DNA of 64,000 nucleotides from Thermoflexus sp. (GTDB taxonomy: Bacteria > Chloroflexota > Anaerolineae > Thermoflexales > Thermoflexaceae). A program made the translations under genes and the position numbers. The stretch spans positions 1 to 64,000 of the forward strand of contig JANXBD010000004.1 in assembly GCA_025057635.1 (NCBI GenBank), written 5' to 3'. The notes beneath the pieces are model-generated. The model worked only from the letters and a program-made list of their open reading frames with translations, was not told where the DNA came from and did not search any database. Shown one piece after another: positions 28,566 to 36,896 of this stretch; within the stretch, counting starts at the first letter, position 1, and every line of letters starts with the position of its first letter.

Positions 28566-28643
28566 GGTCGTGAAATTCAGACTAAGATTCATAGCCAGGA
28601 AGCTTAGATCAAAAAGGCAACCAGCCAAGCTGTTCCCTCTGAT

Positions 28644-28847
28644 CTAGTCTAGATACGGGGCCAGCCGCTTCACTTGTTTATAAACAGAAGGCTCGTTCAC
28701 CGTCAACATCTCATCGTAGAGCCGCTTCGTGCGTTTCGCACGCTTGCGACGCAGATGGCTGCGGCCAACTTTTGCACGCAACAGTTTCCCGCCTCCAGTA
28801 TACCGAAGCCGCTTAGCGGTCGCCTTATGTGTCCGAATTTTTGGCAC
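28644..28847 (-). CDS. rpmI: ribosomal protein L35
   Basis: 67 residues, normal length, with PKIRTHKATAKR at the N-terminus. The start codon is GTG at 28847, preceded by GGAGGT. It overlaps the 3' end of infC by 23 nt in another frame, which couples the translation of the two genes. Confidence 0.96.
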   Translation of the reverse strand: MPKIRTHKATAKRLRYTGGGKLLRAKVGRSHLRRKRAKRTKRLYDEMLTVNEPSVYKQVKRLAPYLD

Positions 28848-29415
28848 TTTCGATTACCTCCGAACTGGATTCCGCCTTTCGTTCCACGGATAGCCCTCCC
28901 TTCCGGCGCAGAGGGGCCAGCACCATCACTATGCTCTGCCCTTCCACGCTAGGTGGCGTCTCCATCGTTCCCACATCGGCCACCTGTTCTGCAAAACGCT
29001 GCAACATCTCTATTCCTAGTTGCAGGTGCATCATCTCCCGCCCACGCATCCGAACCTGAACCTTCACCTTATTTCCATCATTAAGAAAGCGCCGGGCATC
29101 CCGCACCTTGAATCCTATATGATGAGGATCCGTAGTCGGGCGCAGGCGAATCTCTTTCACCACGATCTGCTTAAGCGCTTTGCGAGCCTCCCGTTCCTTC
29201 TTGGCCTGTTCGTAGAGGAACTTGCCGTAGTCCATAATGCGGCAGACCGGCGGATCTGCCTGGGGAGCTACCTCCACCAGATCCAAGCCATGTTGACGCG
29301 CGGCAGCGAGAGCCTCTATCAGGGAAACCACACCCATCTGCTTTCCATCCGGGCCGATCAACCGAACCTGCCGCGCCCGGATTGCCTCATTCACACGATG
29401 CTTTCGCGCCGAAAT
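28825..29415 (-). CDS. infC: translation initiation factor IF-3, ATT start codon
   Basis: Binds the 30S subunit and checks start codon-initiator tRNA pairing. 196 residues if translation starts at ATT 29415: AGAGGAGG lies five bases upstream and the first residues then match the family start (RVNEAIRARQVRLI). A GTG at 29394 is in frame but has no Shine-Dalgarno. AUU is the known IF-3 start in E. coli, used for autoregulation because IF-3 rejects non-standard starts. The N-domain (about 10-80), Lys-rich linker and C-domain (about 90-175) are all present. Confidence 0.95.
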   Translation of the reverse strand: MSARKHRVNEAIRARQVRLIGPDGKQMGVVSLIEALAAARQHGLDLVEVAPQADPPVCRIMDYGKFLYEQAKKEREARKALKQIVVKEIRLRPTTDPHHIGFKVRDARRFLNDGNKVKVQVRMRGREMMHLQLGIEMLQRFAEQVADVGTMETPPSVEGQSIVMVLAPLRRKGGLSVERKAESSSEVIESAKNSDT

Positions 29416-29450
29416 ATGATCCTCCTCTTGGAAACAGGATCTGGCAAAAG

Positions 29451-29479
29451 ATCATAGCATAGGGCTGCCCGAGCGTCAA
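29451..29479 (-). promoter_or_regulatory. sigma70-type promoter of infC-rpmI-rplT
   Basis: On the minus strand TTGACG (29479-29474) and TATGAT (29456-29451) are separated by 17 nt. It gives a short leader of about 30 nt before the infC Shine-Dalgarno and ATT. Confidence 0.82.
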
Positions 29480-29856
29480 ACCCAACACCCTCTCTCCCCA
29501 GTAAGGACAACGCATATGGCAAACCTACCAAACAACTCGACTACCCCCGCCAGCTGGGATCTGCTGGCCTAGGTCTGGTTGAATTAATCCGACAGACCCG
29601 ACTTGGAAAGGGGAACCTTTATTAGTTACGATCTGCTCGATCTGCTGGGCTTGCTCCGCCCACTCCATCGGGACTGGAACCTCCACCCAATGGAAGGACG
29701 CTGCGATCAGCGCTCAGCGCTATAGATGGCCTCATAATGAAGCCAGGGATGGATTCCTTTCCGCTCCAGTCGGGCTCGCACTATCTGATCCTCGATCGGA
29801 TCCCCCACCTCATAAGATCATCATCCAGTCCGCGTGGAATCGCAAGGCGTGCTCCT
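29480..29856. other. intergenic region with no gene seen
   Basis: Nothing beyond the infC promoter at its left edge. Frames here are antisense shadows of the YtxH-like gene. No hairpin with a T-run was seen. Confidence 0.4.
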
Positions 29857-30237
29857 TCAGGCCGCAGGTCCCTCTGTGAACGGTTCACCTGTTGTTGGCG
29901 ACGCTTCACCTCGACGCTGAGCCATTATTTGCTCGAACTGGGCCCGACTTTCCTCCAGCCATTTACGGAGCTCCTCCGCACGGCGGCGTGCTTCCGCCGC
30001 GGCCTCCTCAGCCCGTCGACGGGCTTCGATCAGCGCGGCCTCGGCATGCGAGCGGGCCTCAGACGCCACCTCCTCAACATGCGTTTTCAGCGCAATCCCC
30101 TGCTCCTGCAATAACCGTCGAGTCTCCTCACCCGAGCGAGGCGCAAACAAAAGGGCCGCTACCGCGCCTACTAGGGCTCCGGTCAGGAACCCAGCTAGAA
30201 AGGCCCCGAACTCTCCCCCATGCTCGTGCTCCGCCAT
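29857..30237 (-). CDS. YtxH-family membrane protein
   Basis: 126 residues. One membrane helix (about 10-31, FLAGFLTGALVGAVAALLFA) is followed by PRSGEETRR, the signature of YtxH proteins, and then a long Ala/Glu/Arg coiled coil (about 45-105). The start follows GGAGGTGACAA. It lies downstream of a DUF948-like membrane protein on the same strand, the same pairing as ytxG-ytxH in Bacillus general-stress loci. Function unknown, probably envelope stress or scaffolding. Confidence 0.8.
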   Translation of the reverse strand: MAEHEHGGEFGAFLAGFLTGALVGAVAALLFAPRSGEETRRLLQEQGIALKTHVEEVASEARSHAEAALIEARRRAEEAAAEARRRAEELRKWLEESRAQFEQIMAQRRGEASPTTGEPFTEGPAA

Positions 30238-30523
30238 TTGTCACCTCCATTTCTAAGATCAAGAATCGAAGCGAAAATCCTGAATGATGATGCGTGTCCC
30301 TGCAGAGATCTAGAAGCGGGACTGCAAGCCCTTCGCTGCCGAATAACTGCAATCTCCCATCGATTAAGAAGCCAGCATCCCAGCAACCCTTAAGCTTGCA
30401 TGCAGATACGCTTCCCCGCGGGAAACGTCTAAGCCCCAGTGAGGTGGAAAGCACACTCCTCCTTTCTCACCTCTCACCCAGGCACCAGAATGAAGCTGGG
30501 CACCGCCCGGAGCGCGCCTGATA

Positions 30524-30913
30524 TCAACGACCGCGCAGCAAACGGATTACAGTTCGCGCCACTTGAGCGAGCCCCGCTATCACACTAGCCGCTTCAATTG
30601 TCGGACGAGCCATGTGTCGGCCTAAGAAGACACTCGTCCCATGCACCGTATCCACCGTTTCCCGAGCCCGTTGAAGGATAGGTTGGATCTCCTGCTGGAA
30701 CCAATCCAAGAGGCGGATCACTCGATAAATCAGAAAGATCCCTACGGTGGTCAACAAGAACAACTGAAGAGCAAGAGCAACGATCAGCACATCCCGCAGA
30801 ACTGCAGCGGTGGCTGGGTGCATGTAAAGAAAGACCAAGAAGACCACCATCAGGGCCAGGGCTGCCGCGCTCACAAGGATCCAGCTGACACGAGGCCAGC
30901 GATGCAAACCCAT
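30524..30913 (-). CDS. small membrane protein, DUF948/YtxG-like
   Basis: 129 residues from ATG 30913 (AGGTG seven bases upstream; ATG 30952 is possible). Two hydrophobic helices (about 10-30 and 40-62) precede an amphipathic helical tail (LDWFQQEIQPILQRARETV) resembling the repeated helix of DUF948 proteins. With the YtxH-like gene about 290 bp downstream it likely forms a two-gene unit. The family assignment rests on layout, not on a strong motif. Confidence 0.62.
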   Translation of the reverse strand: MGLHRWPRVSWILVSAAALALMVVFLVFLYMHPATAAVLRDVLIVALALQLFLLTTVGIFLIYRVIRLLDWFQQEIQPILQRARETVDTVHGTSVFLGRHMARPTIEAASVIAGLAQVARTVIRLLRGR

Positions 30914-30979
30914 AGGAAACACCTGTTCTGGGATTAGTGGGCAAAAAGCCATCGTTCTGTAATACCACCCGCCAAATAG

Positions 30980-31008
30980 ATTATAGCCGAAATATCCCCA
31001 GGATAAAT
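30980..31008 (-). promoter_or_regulatory. putative promoter for the DUF948-like/YtxH pair
   Basis: Minus strand TATAAT (30985-30980) is perfect; ATTTAT at 17-nt spacing is a poor -35. The predicted leader is about 60 nt. Confidence 0.5.
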
Positions 31009-31256
31009 GCGCCACGGCGAGTGCCTCGCGGGGGAGATCAGGCTGCCCTCTTAGCAACACGATGGATCTGATCCCCTCAGCCGGATCGGCAACTCCTGCC
31101 CCCTCACATGGATTTCACGGATTCTAGAACTGCAACATCGTCGAGCGTAGTTCCTTCAATCCAAAGAGCAGTTGAAGCAACTCCCAGCTACGTTCCAGTT
31201 TCTCAGATTTGACTGCTACGAACAATCCAACCCGTTGCGAATTCTGCGCGGAGCAG

Positions 31257-31285
31257 TTGTGCAGGGAAAGGCTTTTTGATATAAT
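31257..31285 (+). promoter_or_regulatory. sigma70-type promoter of bpsA-speD
   Basis: TTGTGC (31257-31262), a 17-nt spacer and a perfect TATAAT (31280-31285). The start point near 31,292 leaves a leader of about 430 nt before the coding region, unusually long for this window. Confidence 0.62.
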
Positions 31286-31291
31286 AAGCCA

Positions 31292-31720
31292 TTGCGGATT
31301 GGATCGCATGCAGTCATGGTTTTGTTAGGATCGGCACAGCCTGCTCAGCCGCCACGCATCCATGATTGCGGGAATAGGGGGAACAGCCTGGAGGATTACC
31401 GAGTCCTCAGCATGAAAATGTCCCGTGCTGCTTCACGGCGTAGGCCAAGCAAGTATCCCGGGCGAAGGGTATGGCTTCTTTAGCTTTCGTCTTTTGACGA
31501 ACCGGTCATCACCTTGCATTGAGGTCATCTCCTCAGAGCTATTAGGTTCGCCAACCAAATAGGCAGCCGTTCCGGCTTTTGGCATGCGTCGGGCGCCTCC
31601 GATGATGCCGGGTGCGGAACCCGTGCTGCCTATTTGCTTTGTAGGGAACGGTGCGTGCGGAGCCGTTTCCCTTCAGGCGCTGGAGGGCGCCGATCACATT
31701 CCGGGGAAAGGAGGTGAACG
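31292..31720 (+). promoter_or_regulatory. long structured 5' leader of bpsA-speD (candidate cis-regulatory RNA)
   Basis: The non-coding leader contains several stable hairpins. The main one spans 31556-31636: a perfect 12-bp base (31556-31567 with 31625-31636), then GTTCCG/CGGAAC (31569-31574 with 31615-31620), GGCAT/ATGCC (31581-31585 with 31605-31609) and GTCGG/CCGAT (31588-31592 with 31599-31603). A second (GGGAACGG with CCGTTTCCC, 31644-31671) and third (GGCGC/GCGCC, 31676-31691) follow just before GGAGGTGAACG-ATG. Upstream there is a perfect TTCGTC/GACGAA hairpin near 31,485-31,500. No T-run terminator or known riboswitch consensus was recognised. A SAM or polyamine sensor is a reasonable hypothesis from the gene it precedes. 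Confidence 0.55.
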
Positions 31721-33244
31721 ATGGCGGGGGAGATCCTGACCCTGGGACGCTCGGAGCTGGCCCGGCTCCTGCGTGCGATCCTGCGGGAGGGGAACCCCTG
31801 GCAGGCGGCGGGCACCGCTGGGCTCCCCTTTCCACGGGTGGTCGAGGGCATCAAGCAGCTCCTCGATGCCGGAGCCCTTGCCTTCGATGGGAACCGCCTG
31901 CAACTGACCCCACGGGGCCAGGATCTGGCCCGGGATCTGGGGATTACGGTGGCCCCGGACATCCGGTGCCTTGCCTGCCAGGGGAGCGGGATCGATCTGA
32001 GCTTCTTCCAGAAGGTGACCCGGCGCTATGAGGAACTGGCCCAGGGGCGCCCCGAACCTTTGGCGGCTTACGACCAGGGCTATCAGACCATTGACTCGGT
32101 GATGCGCCGGGTGGCCCTGATGATCGCCCAGGGGGATGTGGAGGGCAAGGACGTGGTGGTGCTGGGAGATGATGACCTGGCCAGTCTCGCCTTGGCCCTG
32201 ACCGGGTTACCCCGCTCGGTCGTGGTCATCGAGATCGATCAGCGCCTGTGCGCGTTCATCGAGCAGGCCGCTCGCCGCGCCGGCCTGAACGTCACGGTCT
32301 ACTGCCGTAGCCTGACGGATCGCCTTCCCCCTGAGCTCCTGGGACAATTCGATACCTTCCTGACCGATCCGACGGAGACGGAGCATGGCCTCCTGTTGTT
32401 CCTGGAAAAGGGGTTCATGTGCCTGAAGAAGGGGGAAGGCCGCGCGGGTTACTTTGGCATCACCCGCATTGAGTCCAATATCAGCAAGTGGCACATCTGG
32501 CAGCGGGAGCTACTGAACCGGAATGCCATCACGTTCACCCACATCCTGCCCGACTTTAGCCTCTACGCCAACTGGGAGGAGCCCGAAGAACAGCCCATCC
32601 CAGACCTTCCGCCTTTCGCCCGTCCTTCCCCTGTGCCTTGGTATCGCTCGACGTTCTTCCGGGTGGAGACCCTGCCTGAGTTCCAGCCGCCGGCGGATTA
32701 TGTGATCGAAGGAGGGCAGGAACTTTACGAGGATGAGGACGCCATCGACAAGGTGTGGCGCAGTCTGGATGTGGACACTGCGATCGCTGCCTCGGTGATG
32801 ACGCCCGCTCCGACCCCCTTCCCCACCCAGCTGACCTTGGGGCGGCACGTGATCGCGGAGTTCTGGAAGTGCCGGAACCGGGAGCCCTTACGGAACCTCA
32901 AGCAGGTTCTGGAGCTCACGGTGCGCAGGGCCGGCGCCACCTTGCTGAACATGAAGATCCATCGCTTCGTCCCCGATGGCTTCTCGGCCATAGTGTTGCT
33001 TGCCGAGTCGCACATCTCCCTGCACGCCTGGCCGGAATACGCGTATGTGGCGGTCGATGTGTTCACCTGCGGGGGAGCAGATCCGGAGGTGATCGTTGAG
33101 ATGCTTAGGGACTATCTACAACCTACCGAGTCCGCTCAAATCGCCTTGGAACGTGGCTTAGGGCCCTTGTTCGTCTTGCCAGCTCTCCCTCCGGAAACTA
33201 AGGCAGCTTCTCTGGGCTCCCCACCACTTTCTAGGGGATTTTGA
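31721..33244 (+). CDS. bpsA-speD: fused N4-bis(aminopropyl)spermidine synthase (BpsA) and S-adenosylmethionine decarboxylase (SpeD)
   Basis: One 507-residue protein carries both the decarboxylase that makes decarboxylated SAM and the aminopropyltransferase that uses it to form branched polyamines. Residues 1-75 are a winged-helix-like N-domain and 83-89 CLACQGS. The BpsA catalytic domain (about 110-290) has YDQGYQT (117-123), GDDD (149-152), EID (171-173) and TDP (215-217). After a linker, SpeD (about 372-470) has the self-processing site LAESHISLHAWPE: cleavage between Glu429 and Ser430 would give the pyruvoyl group; His435 and Cys450 (FTCGG) are the expected processing and proton-donor residues. 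All key residues are intact. The start follows GGAGGTGAACG. Branched polyamines stabilise nucleic acids in thermophiles. Confidence 0.92.
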   Translation: MAGEILTLGRSELARLLRAILREGNPWQAAGTAGLPFPRVVEGIKQLLDAGALAFDGNRLQLTPRGQDLARDLGITVAPDIRCLACQGSGIDLSFFQKVTRRYEELAQGRPEPLAAYDQGYQTIDSVMRRVALMIAQGDVEGKDVVVLGDDDLASLALALTGLPRSVVVIEIDQRLCAFIEQAARRAGLNVTVYCRSLTDRLPPELLGQFDTFLTDPTETEHGLLLFLEKGFMCLKKGEGRAGYFGITRIESNISKWHIWQRELLNRNAITFTHILPDFSLYANWEEPEEQPIPDLPPFARPSPVPWYRSTFFRVETLPEFQPPADYVIEGGQELYEDEDAIDKVWRSLDVDTAIAASVMTPAPTPFPTQLTLGRHVIAEFWKCRNREPLRNLKQVLELTVRRAGATLLNMKIHRFVPDGFSAIVLLAESHISLHAWPEYAYVAVDVFTCGGADPEVIVEMLRDYLQPTESAQIALERGLGPLFVLPALPPETKAASLGSPPLSRGF

Positions 33245-33307
33245 AACTCACGTCCTCCATGTGCCCGCAGGGAGAGAAGATATCCCATTTTTAGTTCCAT
33301 ATAGTCT

Positions 33308-33338
33308 CCGGGAAGGCTGCTAGAGACAGCCTTCCCGG
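33308..33338 (+). terminator. terminator hairpin after bpsA-speD
   Basis: A perfect 12-bp stem (CCGGGAAGGCTG/CAGCCTTCCCGG) with a 7-nt loop begins about 60 nt after the stop. The tail CTTCTCCATCT is only moderately T-rich, so termination strength is uncertain. Confidence 0.65.
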
Positions 33339-33477
33339 CTTCTCCATCTCGGCAAGTTGTGACACAAGCCTATACTAGCCTTAAATAGCAAGCATGAGAG
33401 CCTAACAGGTAGTGCGACCTCCCATTCAGACCGATTTTCCACGACCAGCTGGCCTGTCCCTCACAGAGGTTCTCACC

Positions 33478-34407
33478 TTATCTCACCTCGGCCTCTCCCG
33501 TAGCCGATGGAGAGGGCAGGCGCTCCAGCGCATGTCGCAACAAAGAGATTCGCTCCTCAATCCCTAGCGGTCGTGCTGGAAGAAGAATACTGATCATCGT
33601 TCCCTGCTCCTCTCCACCGCGAAGGAACAAATCCCCACCTAGGGCTTGCGCAGTGCGCTTGGCGATGACCAGCCCCAGCGCCGCCGGATCAATATGAGAT
33701 CGGGCCCGCTGCAGATAGAAGCCCTCCATCATGCCCTCGTTCAGCCAGGCGAGGATCTCCCGAGATAGACTCAGACCAGGATCCACGATCTCGATCAGCA
33801 AAACTGGCTCCTTCACCTGTCCATGGATCTCAATCTTTCCTTCCTCAGGATGAATGGTGAGCAAGAAATCCAATAGGGTGCGCAGGATGTAAGAGGTATA
33901 AGGCCCATCTACCGCGGCTTGAGCCGCTTCCGGCGATAAATGAACATGGAGCTCAATCTTTTTTTCGGACATGCGGGACTCATACGCCCGGAGGAGAGCT
34001 TGAATCAGATGAGTTAGGGGAAGAGGATCTACAAAAGCAATCGGTTGGCGCTGGAGCTCCGCAAAAGCGGCCAAGGGGACGATGTACTCCAGCAGCCGAT
34101 ACGCCCCCCGTAAAGCCGCATGGAGCATGGCAACGGACTCTAGATCGCTCCGATCCTTCAGATGCCCTAAGGCAGCCTCCAAGAAACCGATCACTAATCC
34201 CAGCGGCTGGCGGAGCTCTGCCCCCGCCCGGGCGATGAAGGAAGTCTTTAGCTCATCCAAATCCCTCAATCGGCGATAGGCATGTTCCAATTCCTCTCGC
34301 TTCGACCGCTCCTGTTCGTAGAGCCCTCGAAGCTCCCGAAAGGCGGAGAGCACCTGATGCTCTAGGCGAGACAGCCACTCGTCAGGTGTCAAATGTGGGT
34401 AACTCAT
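33478..34407 (-). CDS. degenerate histidine kinase-like protein lacking the phospho-acceptor His
   Basis: 309 residues, no membrane helix. An N-terminal coiled coil (about 20-55) leads into a DHp-like helix where the usual SHELRTPL is GAELRQPL: Ala63 stands at the phosphorylated His. The ATPase-like domain (about 125-285) is also altered: the N-box Asn is Phe181 (RTLLDFLLTI), while the G1 Asp (EIVDPG, Asp209) and G2 region (ALGLVIAK, about 243-250) remain. It probably cannot autophosphorylate and may act as a binding or scaffold protein, or as an anti-sigma-like partner. No response regulator is adjacent. The start follows GGAGCGATCG. Confidence 0.82.
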   Translation of the reverse strand: MSYPHLTPDEWLSRLEHQVLSAFRELRGLYEQERSKREELEHAYRRLRDLDELKTSFIARAGAELRQPLGLVIGFLEAALGHLKDRSDLESVAMLHAALRGAYRLLEYIVPLAAFAELQRQPIAFVDPLPLTHLIQALLRAYESRMSEKKIELHVHLSPEAAQAAVDGPYTSYILRTLLDFLLTIHPEEGKIEIHGQVKEPVLLIEIVDPGLSLSREILAWLNEGMMEGFYLQRARSHIDPAALGLVIAKRTAQALGGDLFLRGGEEQGTMISILLPARPLGIEERISLLRHALERLPSPSATGEAEVR

Positions 34408-34955
34408 CGATCGCTCCTGCTATGAAAAAAGATCCGCCTCTATTCGAAATCAGATCAGCTTGTGGGAGCTCAGGGGACGATTGAAGACAATCCGCCTAAC
34501 CTCCAAGAGCCGTAACACAAGGGCATGGGTCCTCGCCTCAGGGTCCAATGCGCTCACGTGACGGGGTTCGCTTCATAAGCATGTAGTTCCTTACTTCAAA
34601 TTTTATCCTCTTATTTTTGGAAAGAAAAAACCGAACGTCATCCGGTGACTGCTGACTTCTATCCTTTATCTCTAGGCACAAACGGCCAAAGAGGATAACG
34701 CCACAATATGATCGCCTCATCGTCTCCTAAGGGGAGCCGCCGCGTTCGATAGACAGGCGATCAGGTGATGAGTCAAAATTCCCTTGTTGCAAAGCCGAGA
34801 CTATGAGGATGCAGAGAGAGGCCGACATGGCCTATGATTCCTTTTCGCACATTGGTTGCCGCTCTTCAACAGAAGAAGCAATAGGAACCCAACCGGAGGA
34901 TCCATATTGACTAACAGGAAGGCACAGCATTCCTGAGGGAGGGAACGGGAAGGGG
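34408..34955. other. intergenic region between divergent genes
   Basis: No gene seen. An AT-rich stretch at about 34,590-34,640 contrasts with the surroundings and may contain promoters for the divergent kinase-like and murJ genes, but no well-spaced pair of boxes was identified. Confidence 0.4.
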
Positions 34956-36542
34956 ATGAGAGCTCACAAACGTCTTCAGAGGTTGATGCAGCGGCTTTCT
35001 CCATGGGAGATTGAAACGCTTCAGTTCGCCCGCGATGCGTTGATCATCGCGTTAGGAAATATCGTTAGCCGTCTGATTGGGCTGTTTCGGGAGACGGTCA
35101 AAAGCGAACTGTTCGGATCGAGCGGGCCGCTAAGCGCCTTCGAGGCCGCAGCGGTCGTCCCGATCCAGCTTTATGATCTCCTTGTTGGAGGAATGGTGAG
35201 CTCCGCTTTGGTACCGGTGTTTCGGGAGTATGCCGACCGCCTTGCCGAACTCCGCCGTCTTGCCGGCGCGGTTCTCACCTGGGTCTGGCTGATAATGGGA
35301 TGCGCCGTGTTAATCGTTCAGCTCGCCGCAAAGCCAGCGGCCTGGCTGCTCGCGGGCGGTCTGGAGCCTGAGCTGCTGGAGCTTACAGCCAATCTGCTCC
35401 GCTGGACGATCCTATCAGTCTGGTGGATTGCGACAGCCGGGGTGCTCGGCGGGCTCCTGCAAGCATGCCAACGGTTTGCTCTCCCTGCCTTCACTGCCGC
35501 AATCTTCAATGCCGCGATGGTCACGATAGCGATCCTGTTCGGAGCGCAGCTGGGCGTCACCGCCTTAGCCCTGGGCATGGTGGCTGGCGCCCTCCTCCAA
35601 GTCCTGTTGCAGCTCCCAGCTCTATATGGCCTGTGGCCAAAGCTGTCTTGGTATCATCCCGCTCTGCTTCGCATCGTTCAACTGTATTCCCCCGTAGTGT
35701 TCGGATTAGCTGTCAATCAGATCGCTATCTTGCTCAGCTACCATCTGGCCTCCCATGCCGGCCCCAACAGCATCGCTTGGATGCGGTATGCGACCACATT
35801 GATCCAGTTCCCCTTAGGCCTGATCGTGACGGCCATCTCCGTGGCCATTCTCCCTCGGCTCTCTCGCCTGAGCGTGGAGGCCCGCCAGGGGAAAGAAAGT
35901 CTGGAGCCCTTCCGCGCCACCTTGATGGCCGGATTGCGGATGGTGATCGCCCTGATCATCCCTGCTGCCTTTGGCCTGTATGTGCTGGCAGATCCAGTGA
36001 TCGACCTTCTTTTCCAGCATGGGCACTTCACGGCCACTGACACTGTCGTTGTAGCAGGAGTATTACGCGCTTATCTTCCCGGACTGATCTTTGCTGCAAT
36101 TGACCAGCCACTGGTTTTTGCCTTCTATGCCCGTCAGGATACTCTCACCCCCGCCATGGTGGGTTTGATTTGCAACGTAGGGATTTATTTGGCGGCGGCC
36201 CTAGCACCCACCCTCTTTCGCCCGCTCCAGGTGACAGATTTGGCAATAGCGAATTCAGTGCAATGGGCTGCGCATGCGCTGCTAATGAGCATATTGCTCC
36301 TCCGTCAGATCGGGCCTATGCACTCCTACGGACTGGGTCGATGGACGGCCCATGTCCTGATTGCCTCGCTCGTGATGGCCCTGGGCATTGCGCTCGTCTG
36401 GTCTAGGCTCTCCTCTCCTATCTCTCCTTCTACGCATCTTGAGGAGGCGACCCGCCTGTTCACGGTCGGAGGCTGCGGCTTGATCATCTACGGTTTCACC
36501 TTGGGAGGCTTAAGCCGGCTTTCGGTTACCCGCTGGTCTTAA
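34956..36542 (+). CDS. murJ: MurJ/MviN-family lipid II flippase
   Basis: Moves lipid-linked peptidoglycan precursor across the membrane. 528 residues with about 14 membrane helices and the MATE-like MviN signature in the first third: NIVSRLIGLFRE (about 35-46) and the LVGGMVSSALVPVFREY region (about 75-92). A second repeat of the fold starts near residue 235. The N-terminus has a short basic cytosolic segment. It stands alone on the plus strand. Confidence 0.93.
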   Translation: MRAHKRLQRLMQRLSPWEIETLQFARDALIIALGNIVSRLIGLFRETVKSELFGSSGPLSAFEAAAVVPIQLYDLLVGGMVSSALVPVFREYADRLAELRRLAGAVLTWVWLIMGCAVLIVQLAAKPAAWLLAGGLEPELLELTANLLRWTILSVWWIATAGVLGGLLQACQRFALPAFTAAIFNAAMVTIAILFGAQLGVTALALGMVAGALLQVLLQLPALYGLWPKLSWYHPALLRIVQLYSPVVFGLAVNQIAILLSYHLASHAGPNSIAWMRYATTLIQFPLGLIVTAISVAILPRLSRLSVEARQGKESLEPFRATLMAGLRMVIALIIPAAFGLYVLADPVIDLLFQHGHFTATDTVVVAGVLRAYLPGLIFAAIDQPLVFAFYARQDTLTPAMVGLICNVGIYLAAALAPTLFRPLQVTDLAIANSVQWAAHALLMSILLLRQIGPMHSYGLGRWTAHVLIASLVMALGIALVWSRLSSPISPSTHLEEATRLFTVGGCGLIIYGFTLGGLSRLSVTRWS

Positions 36543-36896
36543 CTCCGTCCACAAGAGCCCATTTCATCATAATCCAGTGCAGAAGAGCCAGAAGGTTCAG
36601 CGCCTGCCAGGCGCAGTGGGACAACTCTCACATCTCCCCCTCTGTTTTCACCAGCTCGCTTGAATCCGTCTGCTGATTGTTCAGCAACGCGATGCTTCCC
36701 CCACCAGATCAACATTCCTTCGAAGATCCTCAGCCTGGGGATATACCATTCACAAGCTCCTCGATGGCTCTCGTCGGGAACTTCCTATCCGCCACGGACG
36801 TCTTCTATATCGGAACGGCTCCTTAGGGGATATCGACCCGATGAGGCTACCCGAGGGGCTGTCGGCTGAGAAAAACTCATCTTGTAGGAGGTCACC
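36543..36896. other. intergenic region with no gene seen
   Basis: Only short frames without ribosome binding sites. No clear terminator for murJ was found. Confidence 0.4.

Noticed and set aside
31542-31962. Minus-strand frames of about 100 codons across the bpsA leader
   Set aside because: No ribosome binding site or motif; they run antisense into the BpsA coding region and its structured leader.
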